The notes under the pieces were generated by a model that did not search any database, had not been told where the DNA came from, and was given only the letters and a program-made list of their open reading frames with translations. The position numbers and the translations under genes are program-made. Of a DNA stretch of 34,880 nt, positions 24,317 through 33,093 are shown piece after piece (positions within the stretch are counted from its first letter, which is position 1; each line of letters opens with the position of its first letter). The stretch spans positions 1-34,880 of the forward strand of contig NZ_RSAJ01000021.1 in the NCBI RefSeq assembly GCF_003933965.1, read 5' to 3'. The DNA is from Streptomyces sp. RP5T. GTDB lineage: Bacteria; Actinomycetota; Actinomycetes; Streptomycetales; Streptomycetaceae.

Positions 24317-25156
24317 TCAGGACGAGTTCCGCTGATTCTTTTCGAACTCGGCGACGTTGCGCCGGTGTTGTTCGAAGCTGTTGGTGAAGCGGGTGTCCCC
24401 CGGCTTCACCGTGACGAAGTACAGCCAGTCCCCCGGTGTCGGGTTGATCGCCGCACGCATCGCATCCTCGCCCGGGTTGTCGATCGGGGTCGGCGGCAGA
24501 CCCATGCGCTGGTAGGAGTTGTAGGGGCTGTCGATGCGGAGGTCGGAGCCGGTCGTACGCAGGGTGGAGCGGTTCAGCGCGTAGTTGATGGTGGAGTCCA
24601 TCTGCAGGGGCATCCCGCGCTCCAGGCGGTTGAAGACGACCCGGGCGACCTTCCCCATGTCGGCCTTGTTCGCCGCCTCGGCCTGGACGATGCTCGCGAT
24701 GGTGACGGCCTGGTAGACGTTCATCGCGTTGCGCTGGGCACCGGCCGCGATGGGAGCGCCGTTGAACTTCTTGTTGGCGGTGTCGACCATGAACGAGAGC
24801 AGCGCCTCGGGTGTCGTCTTCCGCCCGCCCCGCTCCAGTGGGTACGTCGCCGGGAAGAGGTAGCCCTCCGGGTTGCCCTCCGCGTCGGCGGGCAGCTTGA
24901 GGTCAGCCTTGGCCAGGGACTTCTTGGCGGTGCCCGGCGGCCGGCCGAGGGCCTTGTCGACGGCGTCGTAGACCTGCCCGGCCCGCCAGCCCTCCGGGAT
25001 CACCAGGGTGGTGGACTCCTTCTCCCCCTCGCCCCGCAGGCTGAGCAGCGGCACCGCCACGGCGGTTCCGGCCACGACGGCCCCGGTCGCGATGAGGACG
25101 AGTCGGCCCCGGCGCGTCAGTCGAATCGTTCTCCGTGGCGGAGTGTTCCTGTGCAT
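24317..25156 (-). CDS. mltG: Short MltG/YceG-type endolytic transglycosylase
   Basis: 279 residues. A basic N-terminus and one membrane helix (about 18–40) place the rest outside the cell. The YceG-like domain shows EGYLFPATYP (97–106), ASIVQAEA with probable catalytic E160, NRLERGMPLQMDSTINYAL, and YNSYQRMGLPPTPIDNPG. MltG cleaves nascent peptidoglycan strands near the membrane and sets glycan length. At 279 residues it lacks the long N-terminal extension common in Streptomyces MltG, so this is probably a second, shorter paralogue; the gene symbol denotes the family. It follows an ABC exporter gene on the same strand after 62 bases, which contain the GTAAC repeats listed separately, so it may have its own promoter. 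Confidence 0.9.
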   Translation of the reverse strand: MHRNTPPRRTIRLTRRGRLVLIATGAVVAGTAVAVPLLSLRGEGEKESTTLVIPEGWRAGQVYDAVDKALGRPPGTAKKSLAKADLKLPADAEGNPEGYLFPATYPLERGGRKTTPEALLSFMVDTANKKFNGAPIAAGAQRNAMNVYQAVTIASIVQAEAANKADMGKVARVVFNRLERGMPLQMDSTINYALNRSTLRTTGSDLRIDSPYNSYQRMGLPPTPIDNPGEDAMRAAINPTPGDWLYFVTVKPGDTRFTNSFEQHRRNVAEFEKNQRNSS

Positions 25157-25165
25157 GCGGGCACG

Positions 25166-25184
25166 GTAACGCTCGTAACGTTAC
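25166..25184. promoter_or_regulatory. GTAAC repeat cluster upstream of the MltG-like gene
   Basis: GTAACG occurs at 25166–25171 and again at 25175–25180. The second copy is the left half of the perfect palindrome GTAACGTTAC (25175–25184). The group lies 10–28 bases upstream of the ATG at 25156, a typical place for an operator. The half-sites have the GTnAC form also seen at 13845–13860. Confidence 0.45.
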
Positions 25185-25218
25185 AAACCGGGCATATCTT
25201 CGGCTTGTCGGTCTCGTT

Positions 25219-27057
25219 TCAGCTGGTCGGTTCCAGCTGCGCGTCGTCGCGCACCGGCTCCAGCCGGGCGTCCCGGCGCACGAGCTCCGCGTACCGCCCC
25301 TCCTGCGCCAGCAGTTCCTCGTGGGTACCGCGCTCGGCCACCCGACCCGAGTCGAGGACCACGATCTGGTCGGCGCCACGGATGGTGGACAGCCGGTGCG
25401 CGATGGTGAGCGTGGTGCGGTTGGCCGAGAGCGCGTCGATGGCCTGCTGCACCGCGTGTTCGGTGCGGGTGTCCAGCGCGCTGGTCGCCTCGTCCAGGAT
25501 GAGGACGGGCGGGTCCCGCAGAATGGTCCGCGCGATGGCCAGGCGCTGCTTCTCGCCCCCGGAGAAGCGGTGGCCGCGCTCGCCGACGACGGTGTCGTAC
25601 CCGTCCGGCAGCGAGGCGATGTGGTCGTGGATCTGGGCCGCCCGCGCCGCCTGCTCCAGCTCCTCTTCGGTGGCGTCCGGCTTGGCGAAGCGCAGGTTGT
25701 CGGCGACCGAGGCGTGGAAGAGGTACGTCTCCTGCGAGACGACCCCGATGGCCCGCGCGAGGGTGTCGAAGTCCAGGTCGCGCACGTCCACCCCGTCGAG
25801 GGTGACCCGGCCGCCCGTCACGTCGTAGAGCCGCGGGACCAGATAGCCGAGCGTGGACTTGCCGGCGCCGGTCGGGCCGACGACCGCGAGACTGCTGCCC
25901 GCGGGGACGTCGATGTCGATGCCGTCGAGGACGGGTCCGCGCTGATCGCCCTCGGCGTCGTAGCGGAACTCCACGTTCTCCAGGCGGACCTCGCCCTTGA
26001 CACGGTCGAGGTGGACCGGGTCCTCGCGCTCGGTGATGTCGATCGGCAGGTCGAGGTACTCGAAGATGCGCTGGAAGAGCGCGAGCGAGGTCTGGATCTG
26101 GACGCCGGTCGACAGCAGGCTCACGGCCGGGCGGAACAGGCCCTGCTGGAGTGAGACGAAGGCGACGATGGTGCCGATCGAGATGTCGGGGCCGCCGGAC
26201 TGGAGGGCGATGCCCGCGGTCCAGTAGATGAAGGCGGGCATCGCGGACATGACGATCCCGATGACGGCCATGCGCCAGCGCCCCGCCATGTTCGACCGCA
26301 CTTCGAGGTCGACCAGACTCTCGGACTCGTCCGAGAAGGACCGGGTCAGCGAGTCGGAGCGGCCCATGGTGCGGCCGAGCAGGATGCCGCTGACGGAGAG
26401 CGACTCGGTGACCGTGGCGGCCATCGCGGCCATCTGCTTCTGGCGCTGGGTGGTGATCTTCTTGCGTTCGTTGCCGACGCGGCGGCTGATCCACACGAAC
26501 ACCGGGAGCAGCAGCAGCGAGACGACGGTCAGCCGCCAGTCGAGGGCGATCATCGCGACGATCGTGGCGACGACGCTGGTCAGGTTGGAGACCAGGGAGG
26601 TGGCCGTCGAGGTGACGGTGGCCTGCATGCCGCCGATGTCGTTGGCGATGCGGGACTGCACCTCGCCGGTGCGGGTGCGGGTGAAGAAGGCGAGCGACAT
26701 GCGCTGGAGGCGGCCGTAGACCGCGGTGCGCAGGTCGTGCATGACGCGCTGGCCGACCGTCGTGGAGATGAGGGTCTGCAGGACGCCGAAGATGCCGGTG
26801 AGGACGGCACTGAGGATCATGCCCAGCGCGAGCAGGGTGAGCAGTCCGGTGCGGCCCTCGGGGATGGCCACGTCCAGCGTTTCCTTCAGCAGGAACGGGG
26901 TGGCCACGGTGACGAGGGAGGAGGCGCCGACGAGCAGGCCGACGACGGCGAGCCTGGCGCGGTAGGGCTTGAAGAGCCGGAGGATGCGGCGCACCTGACG
27001 GGGCTGTTCGGTCGAGGTGCCTGGTGCGGGGGTCCAGTCGATGTGATCGCGGGGCAT
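25219..27057 (-). CDS. ABC exporter, fused permease–ATPase half-transporter
   Basis: 612 residues. Six membrane helices lie in the first 330 residues (type IV ABC exporter fold). The nucleotide-binding domain is complete: Walker A GPTGAGKST at 394–402, Q-loop in VVSQETYLF, signature FSGGEKQ at 498–504, Walker B VLILDE at 518–523, D-loop SALD, and H-loop in TIAHRL. With no partner gene beside it and all motifs intact, it probably works as a homodimer exporting lipids, peptides or drugs. ATG 27057 has AGGAG close upstream. It is divergent from a MarR regulator, with a palindrome between, which suggests substrate-inducible multidrug-type export. Confidence 0.95.
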   Translation of the reverse strand: MPRDHIDWTPAPGTSTEQPRQVRRILRLFKPYRARLAVVGLLVGASSLVTVATPFLLKETLDVAIPEGRTGLLTLLALGMILSAVLTGIFGVLQTLISTTVGQRVMHDLRTAVYGRLQRMSLAFFTRTRTGEVQSRIANDIGGMQATVTSTATSLVSNLTSVVATIVAMIALDWRLTVVSLLLLPVFVWISRRVGNERKKITTQRQKQMAAMAATVTESLSVSGILLGRTMGRSDSLTRSFSDESESLVDLEVRSNMAGRWRMAVIGIVMSAMPAFIYWTAGIALQSGGPDISIGTIVAFVSLQQGLFRPAVSLLSTGVQIQTSLALFQRIFEYLDLPIDITEREDPVHLDRVKGEVRLENVEFRYDAEGDQRGPVLDGIDIDVPAGSSLAVVGPTGAGKSTLGYLVPRLYDVTGGRVTLDGVDVRDLDFDTLARAIGVVSQETYLFHASVADNLRFAKPDATEEELEQAARAAQIHDHIASLPDGYDTVVGERGHRFSGGEKQRLAIARTILRDPPVLILDEATSALDTRTEHAVQQAIDALSANRTTLTIAHRLSTIRGADQIVVLDSGRVAERGTHEELLAQEGRYAELVRRDARLEPVRDDAQLEPTS

Positions 27058-27100
27058 GGTCTCCTGCGGAGGGTGAGAAGAAGAGGACTGACGGAGCCTA

Positions 27101-27129
27101 GCTCATTGTTACCTATACTCACAATGAGC
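27101..27129. promoter_or_regulatory. Palindromic MarR-type operator with divergent promoters
   Basis: Perfect 9-base arms GCTCATTGT (27101–27109) and ACAATGAGC (27121–27129) are separated by 11 bases. Rightward, TATACT at 27114–27119 inside the palindrome is a good -10 element for the MarR gene. Leftward, TTGTGA and TAGGCT (18-base spacer) across the same site could serve the ABC exporter. A repressor bound here would block both genes, which is the usual MarR arrangement. Confidence 0.7.
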
Positions 27130-27151
27130 ATGGTCCTGATATTGTTCCCGC

Positions 27152-27589
27152 ATGACCACGCCGGATTCCGACAGCCTGCTCGCCGAGCAGTTGCTCAGGC
27201 TCACGCGCCGGGTGCACCGCATCCAGAAGCGCCAGCTGCACGAGCGCGGTCTCGGCGTGACCCCGGCCCAGTCCCGGCTGCTGCGCACCCTCGCACACTG
27301 GGAGACGCCGCCCCGCATGGCCGATCTCGCGGAGCGGCTGGAAGTGGTGCCGCGCGCGGTGACGACGCTGGTCGACGGTCTGGAGGCGAGCGGCAAGGTG
27401 CGCCGGGTGCCCGATCCCGCCAACCGACGGGTGATCCGCGTCGAGGTCACCGAGGACGGCGCCAAGACGCTCCACGAGCTGCGGAACGTGCGCAGGGCCG
27501 CCGCGGAGGAGATCCTTGCCCCCCTGTCGGGCGAACAGCGTGCGGTACTGGGCCACTTGCTGGACACCCTGGCGGACGGGCCGTGCTGA
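27152..27589 (+). CDS. MarR-family transcriptional regulator
   Basis: 145 residues, the usual MarR length. The winged helix-turn-helix lies at about 35–100 (MADLAERLEVVPRAVTTLVD as recognition region, then VRRVPDPANRRVIRVEVTEDG as wing), flanked by helices for dimerisation. It likely represses itself and the divergent ABC exporter through the palindrome at 27101–27129, with release by a small ligand. ATG 27152 has no Shine–Dalgarno sequence, so translation may be leaderless or weak. The last 17 bases of the gene form part of the left arm of the hairpin at 27573–27646. Confidence 0.93.
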   Translation: MTTPDSDSLLAEQLLRLTRRVHRIQKRQLHERGLGVTPAQSRLLRTLAHWETPPRMADLAERLEVVPRAVTTLVDGLEASGKVRRVPDPANRRVIRVEVTEDGAKTLHELRNVRRAAAEEILAPLSGEQRAVLGHLLDTLADGPC

Positions 27590-27646
27590 ACGGGGTGTGC
27601 CCCACTTCGTGAAGTGGGGCACACCCCGTTCAGCACGGCCCGTCCG
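27573..27646. terminator. 35-bp perfect bidirectional hairpin
   Basis: Arms 27573–27607 and 27612–27646 are perfectly complementary over 35 bp around a CGTG loop. The left arm covers the last 17 bases of the MarR gene including its stop. The right arm ends 10 bases before the stop of the convergent DctA gene. Symmetry and position suit a terminator for both genes. Confidence 0.9.
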
Positions 27647-27656
27647 GGGACCGGCG

Positions 27657-29015
27657 TCAGCCGGCCTCGGGCACCGGCTCCCTGGAGGACTGCGCCGGCT
27701 CGGGTTCGTCCTGCCCGGCGGGCACGCCCTCGCCGCCCAGCACCTTCTTCGCCCGCTCGATGTCCAGCGCCCCCTCCCAGCGGGAGACCGCGAAGACCGC
27801 GACGCAGTTGCCGAGCAGGTTCGTCACGACACGCATCGAGTCCATGATGCGGTCCACGCCGAGGAGCAGGGCGACGGCACCGGCGGGGATGGCCCCGAGC
27901 GAGGAGGCGGTCGCGGACAGGGCCAGGAAGGCCGAACCGGGGATGCCCGCCATGCCCTTGCTGGTCAGCATCAGCACCAGGACCACGGTGATCTGCTGGC
28001 CCAGGCCGAGGTCGACACCCACCGCCTGGGCGATGAACAGCGTCCCGATGGAGAGGTAGAGCGAGGCGCCGTCCAGGTTGAAGGAGTAACCGGTCGGCAG
28101 CACGAGGCCCACGGCATCGTCGCGGGCGCCGGCCCTGCGCAGCTTCTGCATCACGCGGGGCATGACGGACTCGGTGGAGGCGGTGCCGAGCGCCAGGAGC
28201 ATCTCCTCGCGGATGTAGCGCAGGAACTTCCAGAGGCTGAGCCCGGTGAGCGCCTTGAGCGCGACGGCGAGCAGCACGATGAAGAGCGCGGCGGCCGCGT
28301 AGCACAGGACGATCAGCTTGGCGTAGGTCTCGATGACGCCGAGGCCGTACTGGCCGATCAGGACGGCCATCGCACCGAACACCGCGATCGGCGCGAGGCG
28401 CATCACGAAGCCGACGACCGCGAAGATGATCTCCTGGGCCTGCTCGATGGCCGGCAGCACCTGCGGGACCCTGGCGTGGCCGAGGTGCAGCAGCGCGGCG
28501 CCCACCAGACAGGCCAGGACGAGCACCTGGAGCAGGGAGTTCTCGGCGAAGGCGCCGATGAAACTGGTGGGCAGCGCGTTGACGACGAACTCGGTCGTCG
28601 AGGGCAGGTGCCCGCCGCCGGTCTTGGCGTCGACGGCCGCCGAGTCGAGCGTAGCCGGGTCGACGTGCATCCCCGAGCCGGGCTGGACGATGTTGGCGGC
28701 GAGCAGGCCGATGACCAGCGCGAGCGTGCTCGCGACCTCGAACCAGACCAGCGCCTTGAGTCCGATCCGGCCGAACGCCTTCAGGTCACCGGCCTTGGCG
28801 ATGCCGACGACGACCACGCAGAACACGAGCGGCGAGATGATCGTCTTGATGAGCCGGGTGAAGCCGTCGCCGAGCGGCCGGAGGTCCGAGGCGAAGCCGG
28901 GCCACAGCTTCCCGACGAGGACGCCGAGCACGAGCGCGCAGGCGACCTGCGCGAAGAGGGAAGTACGCAGTATGTGTGCGACGCGTCGCGGCAGGGACGG
29001 TACGGACGGCGGCAC
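27657..29015 (-). CDS. dctA: C4-dicarboxylate:cation symporter DctA
   Basis: 452 residues from GTG 29015, chosen because AAGGAG lies 5 bases before it; an in-frame GTG two codons upstream (29021) would place that site too far inside. The protein has the SLC1/DAACS fold with about eight membrane helices and two hairpins. Diagnostic sequences are ASTES (hairpin 1), VLPTGYSFNLDG (helix 7, typical of DctA), GIPGSAF (hairpin 2) and DRIMDSMRVVTNLLGN (helix 8 substrate-binding Asp and Asn). It should import succinate, fumarate and malate. The C-terminal 25 residues are acidic and Pro-rich. It is convergent with the MarR gene across the hairpin. The 235-base upstream space holds tandem decamers and inverted repeats. 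Confidence 0.95.
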   Translation of the reverse strand: MPPSVPSLPRRVAHILRTSLFAQVACALVLGVLVGKLWPGFASDLRPLGDGFTRLIKTIISPLVFCVVVVGIAKAGDLKAFGRIGLKALVWFEVASTLALVIGLLAANIVQPGSGMHVDPATLDSAAVDAKTGGGHLPSTTEFVVNALPTSFIGAFAENSLLQVLVLACLVGAALLHLGHARVPQVLPAIEQAQEIIFAVVGFVMRLAPIAVFGAMAVLIGQYGLGVIETYAKLIVLCYAAAALFIVLLAVALKALTGLSLWKFLRYIREEMLLALGTASTESVMPRVMQKLRRAGARDDAVGLVLPTGYSFNLDGASLYLSIGTLFIAQAVGVDLGLGQQITVVLVLMLTSKGMAGIPGSAFLALSATASSLGAIPAGAVALLLGVDRIMDSMRVVTNLLGNCVAVFAVSRWEGALDIERAKKVLGGEGVPAGQDEPEPAQSSREPVPEAG

Positions 29016-29070
29016 GGGCACTCCTTGAGCGATGGGGGGACTCGCAGAAGTCCGGGGAAGCCCCAGGCAG

Positions 29071-29130
29071 CCCGGAGAGACCCGGAGAGGCTCGAAGGGG
29101 CTCGAAGGGGCTCGAAGGGGCCCGGGGGAA
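29071..29130. repeat. Ten-base tandem array upstream of dctA
   Basis: Three exact copies of CTCGAAGGGG occupy 29091–29120. They are flanked in the same 10-base phase by CCCGGAGAGA (29071–29080), CCCGGAGAGG (29081–29090) and CCCGGGGGAA (29121–29130), giving six related units. The array ends about 55 bases upstream of the dctA start and lies within its likely leader. Confidence 0.85.
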
Positions 29131-29142
29131 CACTTCTGCGAT

Positions 29143-29211
29143 ACGGAAAGCGGCTTCCGTGGGGATCACTCTGGAGGGGGCGTTGATCACGCGCGAAACC
29201 GTCGCGTTTCG
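29143..29211. promoter_or_regulatory. Two 6-6-6 inverted repeats upstream of dctA
   Basis: ACGGAA-n6-TTCCGT (29143–29160) and CGAAAC-n6-GTTTCG (29194–29211) have the same arm and spacer sizes but different sequences. They lie between the PNGase-like gene's stop (29257) and dctA. They could be operators for dctA; the second could also be a weak terminator for the PNGase-like gene's antisense side. No promoter boxes were convincing. Confidence 0.35.
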
Positions 29212-29256
29212 GCCGTGTAAATGACGCTGCCTGTGACGCACCGCACACAACACGCC

Positions 29257-30891
29257 TCAGCAGCCTCTGCGTTGCTCGGTCAGCACCCCCTGGACGGTGG
29301 TGAGGGAGAGGTCGTAGCAGCCGTCCGAACCGCGGATCCGGTAGCGCTCACCCGTCGTACCGACCGCGTGCCGCTGGTCGCGCGGGACGTTGATCGTGTA
29401 CGTGGCGTCGCCCGCGTAGGTGTCGTCGAGCCGGTACCACGCCGTGCGGTGACCCGCTCGGTGCACCGTGACGTCCGCGCGGTCACCGAGGCTCAGCACC
29501 GTGCGCAGCCGGTCGCCGGCGCCGATGGTGGTCGTGCCGTCCATGGAGTAGGTGCGGTGGGTGCGGGTGGTCCTGGCCGGGCCGCGGCCGTCGGCGGTGA
29601 CCGACTCGTCGTCCGTCCAACTCGCCTTGAGCGCGTCGGGGTTCTCGCCGTCGGCCCAGCGGTGGGTGGAGGTGTTCGCCAGGGAGCGGCGGACGGTGGT
29701 CGTGACGCGGCCGTGCGAGGTGTCGACGTATCCGGCGACGGTGAGCCGATGGGCGCCCTCGGTGTCCACGCGATGCTCCGAACCGGGCGTGTAAGTCGAG
29801 GAGTTGGCGAGATCACCGTTCGCGTGCGTGGTGAGCTTGCCGGTGACGTGCGCACGCCCCGCGTCCTGCCAGACGAGGACGTTCACGTGGGTGCTCCAGC
29901 CCGGCTGCCCGTCGGGGACGCCGACGACCCGGACCTCCACGCGGTGCGGGCGCCCGTCGTTGAGGATGCCGGCGAAGGGGGTCAGGTCGTATTCGATCGG
30001 CTTGACGTCGAAGGCACGGGGGCCCGGAACGACGTACCAGAGAAAGGGATTGGACCAGCCGCCGGTCCACACGGTCGGGAACGGGGCGGCGATGCCCGCG
30101 AGTCGGCCGTCCACCTCGATCTGCACCTCGCGGTAGGGGCCGCCGTCGGCCCGGCAGGAGTACGGGGCCTCCGACGGCACCGCCAGGTACCAGTACTCCT
30201 CGCAGCCGCCGCCCGAGCCGGTGGCGTACACCTCGGCGACGATGCGCTCGCTGTTGCGCGGGGTGGCGAGGGTGCCCTGATCCAGCGTCAGCACACGGTC
30301 CGGGGCGGGGGCCTCGCGGCCCGGGTAGAAGGTGAGCGTGACCTTCACGTCGATGATCCCGGTGTACGTGTCGTCGACGACGTTCCCGATGAGCATCTCG
30401 ACGTCGTGCCTGCCGCGGAGAGTGTCGCCGTAGCGCGTGACGTCCTTCTCCACGGACCACTCGATGCCGTCGGGCGAGGGCTGCGGCGTGGAGGTACGGA
30501 AGATCTCGACCCCGCCGACGTGCAGATACCCGAGCCGGTCGAACTGCCGTCCCTTGACCTTGCCGTCCATGCGCAGCACGACCTTGCTCCAGCGGTCGCC
30601 GCAGCCCTTCGGCGGTGCGTAGGTGCCGGTGTACGGGGTGAAGTCGCGGAACCGCGCCTCGGCGACCGTGACCTGGCAGGACCTGCCCGGGGGCCTGGAG
30701 ACGGGCGGGGCTGCGGTCATGGGGTCGTGCCAGTCGGTGCCGAACTCGGCGGGGACCGGGGCCGGTTGGGCCTGCGAAGGGAGGGCCTGCGGAGGTGGAG
30801 CCTGCGCGGACTGGGCGGGTGCCGCACCGAGCAGGGTGCTCGCCAGGAGGGTCGCTCCCGCGAGCATGGACATGACGATCCGTCTCTTCAT
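29257..30891 (-). CDS. Secreted peptide-N-glycosidase A-like amidase
   Basis: 544 residues. The signal peptide covers about 1–29 (ending APAQSA) and is followed by a Pro/Gln-rich linker. The rest matches the PNGase A family, mainly known from plants, fungi and actinomycetes: GYLHVGGVEIFRTSTPQP early on, then FPTVWTGGWSNPFLWYVV with PGPRAFDVKPIEYDLTPF and LNDGRPHRVEVRV. These enzymes release N-glycans by hydrolysing the glycan–asparagine bond. Eight or so cysteines, including a C-terminal Cys, suggest disulfides. ATG 30891 has no clear ribosome site; a TTGCGG-n18-TAGAAC promoter ends 6 bases upstream, suggesting a leaderless mRNA. The extracellular role fits the secreted proteases elsewhere in the window, since deglycosylation would expose proteins to them. 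Confidence 0.85.
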   Translation of the reverse strand: MKRRIVMSMLAGATLLASTLLGAAPAQSAQAPPPQALPSQAQPAPVPAEFGTDWHDPMTAAPPVSRPPGRSCQVTVAEARFRDFTPYTGTYAPPKGCGDRWSKVVLRMDGKVKGRQFDRLGYLHVGGVEIFRTSTPQPSPDGIEWSVEKDVTRYGDTLRGRHDVEMLIGNVVDDTYTGIIDVKVTLTFYPGREAPAPDRVLTLDQGTLATPRNSERIVAEVYATGSGGGCEEYWYLAVPSEAPYSCRADGGPYREVQIEVDGRLAGIAAPFPTVWTGGWSNPFLWYVVPGPRAFDVKPIEYDLTPFAGILNDGRPHRVEVRVVGVPDGQPGWSTHVNVLVWQDAGRAHVTGKLTTHANGDLANSSTYTPGSEHRVDTEGAHRLTVAGYVDTSHGRVTTTVRRSLANTSTHRWADGENPDALKASWTDDESVTADGRGPARTTRTHRTYSMDGTTTIGAGDRLRTVLSLGDRADVTVHRAGHRTAWYRLDDTYAGDATYTINVPRDQRHAVGTTGERYRIRGSDGCYDLSLTTVQGVLTEQRRGC

Positions 30892-31198
30892 GGCCGTGTT
30901 CTACGGGGAGTCGGCCGTCTCCCGCAATGACGCCTCATCGACCGGCCTCGTCCGGCTTGTTGGGCTTGTGGGGTCCGGGCGGCTTGTTCGGCGGGGTGCC
31001 CGCCATCGGTCCGGTAGCCGTGGGTGGCGAGGAGCATCCTCCAGTGGTCCGCGGGAAGACCCGCAGCCGGATCTGTTCGACGCCGGGGAAAACCTGTTGC
31101 CTCCGAGCACGCTCTGCCGCGAACCTTTCACGGTTTGCAGCCGCCGTGTGCGGCTCCCTCCCACCCCCCTGACACGAGCCACTGGGACGTCACACGTC
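30892..31198. promoter_or_regulatory. 307-base divergent intergenic region
   Basis: It separates the PNGase-like gene (leftward) from the heterodimeric ABC exporter genes (rightward). Apart from the possible leftward promoter, I see only GC-rich sequence with a GGCTTGTT/GGCTTGTG repetition near 30953–30970 and no clear rightward promoter or palindrome. Confidence 0.4.
30898..30927 (-). promoter_or_regulatory. Possible promoter of the PNGase-like gene
   Basis: Read leftward, TTGCGG (30927–30922) and TAGAAC (30903–30898) are 18 bases apart, and TAGAAC ends 6 bases before the ATG. The boxes are imperfect, but position and lack of a ribosome site both fit a leaderless transcript. Confidence 0.35.
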
Positions 31199-33093
31199 AT
31201 GCAGATCCAAGACCTTCCGTATCCCGACCCGGGAGTGCCGGACGCCCGCTCGGGCTCCCGGTTCCTGTGGTGGCTCTTCAGGAACCAGCTGGGCGGACAG
31301 CTCAAGTCGCTGGCCTGGGGACTGCTGCACTTCCTGTCGATCTCCGCGCTGCCCCTGTGCGTCGGGGTGGCCGTGCAGGCGGTCGTCGACCACTCCGGCC
31401 GTCGGCTCGCCCTCGCGGGCGGCCTGCTCGCACTGTGCTGCTTCGGCAGCGCGCTCGGCGACACCTTCCTGCACCGCACCGCCGTCACCAACTGGATCAC
31501 GGCCGCCGCACGCGTCCAGCAGCTGCTGGCCCGCAAGGCCGCGAACCTGGGCTCGGCGCTGACCCGGCGGGTGGCGGCCGGCGAGGTCGTGGCCGTGTCC
31601 ACCGGCGACGTCGAGAAGATCGGCTGGTTCGTGGAGGCCTGGTCACGGTTCACCGCGGCGGCGGTCACCCTCGTCGTGGTCTGCGCCGGCCTGGTCGTCT
31701 ACCAGCCGGCCCTCGGCGGACTCGTCGCCGTGGGCCTGCCGGTCCTGGCCCTCGCGGCGCTGCCGCTGCTGCCCCGCGCGACCCGGCGCGCCGACTTCCA
31801 GCGCGAGAAGGCCGGACGCGCCACCGAACTGGCCTCCGACACCGTCGCCGGACTGCGAGTGCTGCGCGGCATCGGCGGCGAGGAACTCTTCCTCGACCGC
31901 TACCGCAGGGCCTCCCAGGAGGTCCGCCACGCGGCCGTGCGCAGCGCCCGGATGTGGTCCCTGATCGCCGCGATCCAGGTACTGCTGCCGGGACTGCTGC
32001 TGATCGCGGTCGTCTGGTACGGCATCCATCTGGCCCGGCAGGGCCGCGTCGAGATCGGCGAACTGGTCGCCGTCTACAGCTCGGTCATGATCCTGACCTA
32101 TCCGCTGCGGCACTTCGAGGAGATCGCCATGGCGTACTCCTTCTCCCGGCCCTCGGCCACCCGGGCCGCCCGGGTCCTGTCGCTGGAGCGGGCCACGTCC
32201 GCGGAGGGCTCGGGCGGGCTCCGGGGCCGGGCCGGCGACGACCTGCCCACCGGTGACCTGTACGACCCGGCCACCGGTCTCCTGGCCCCCGCAGGCCGGC
32301 TCACCGCGGTGGTCTGCGGCGACCCGGACGCGGCGGGGCTGCTGGCCGAACGCCTCGGCGGGCACCCTTCCGAGAAGGGCCCGTCGGTGCGGCTGGGCGG
32401 GGTGCCGCTGGACGAGCTGCCGCTCGACTCGGCGCGCACGGCGGTCCTGGTCCAGGACAAGGACCCCGTCCTGCTCTCTGGAACCCTGCGCGACCTGCTC
32501 GACGTGCCCGCCTCGGGTGACGTCGGCGCCGAGGAGGCGCTCGCGGCCGCGCAGTGCGCGGACGTGCTGGCGGCGCTGGTCCAGGGGTCCCTGGACGCCG
32601 GGGACCCGATGGACGCCCGCATCACCGAACGCGGGCGCTCCCTGTCGGGCGGCCAGCGCCAGCGGCTCGCCCTGGCCCGGTCCCTGTTCACCGACCCGGA
32701 GGTGCTGGTCCTCGACGAACCCACCTCCGCCGTCGACTCGCACACCGAGGCACGTATCGCGCAGGGCGTGCGGGACCTGCGGACCGGGCGCACCACCGTG
32801 GTGTTCACCTCCTCGCCGCTGCTCCTGGACCACGCCGACCGTGTGGTGCTGGTGCACGAGGGGGAGGTCGTGGCGGTCGGCGTGCACCGTGAGCTGGTGC
32901 GCAAGGAGCCGCGGTACCGGGCGGTCGTCACCCGCGAGACGGACGAGGAGACGGCGTCGGGCGCGGTGCCCGACCAAGGCGTGGACGGCCGTGACGAAGC
33001 AGGTGTCCTGCACGAAGCAGACGTCCTGCACGAAGAAGGTGTCCTGCACAAAGTGGACGTCCTGCACGAACTGGAAGAGATCGAGGAGAGCGC

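Noticed and set aside
27516..29186. Rightward 556-residue open frame over dctA
   Set aside because: Antisense to a clear DctA gene and rich in Gly, Asp, Arg and Gln with no conserved motif.
29221..30930. Rightward 569-residue open frame over the PNGase-like gene
   Set aside because: Antisense shadow; the leftward frame has a signal peptide and family motifs.
33002..33073. Four spaced repeats as a CRISPR array
   Set aside because: Contiguous 18-bp coding repeats with no spacers and no cas genes.
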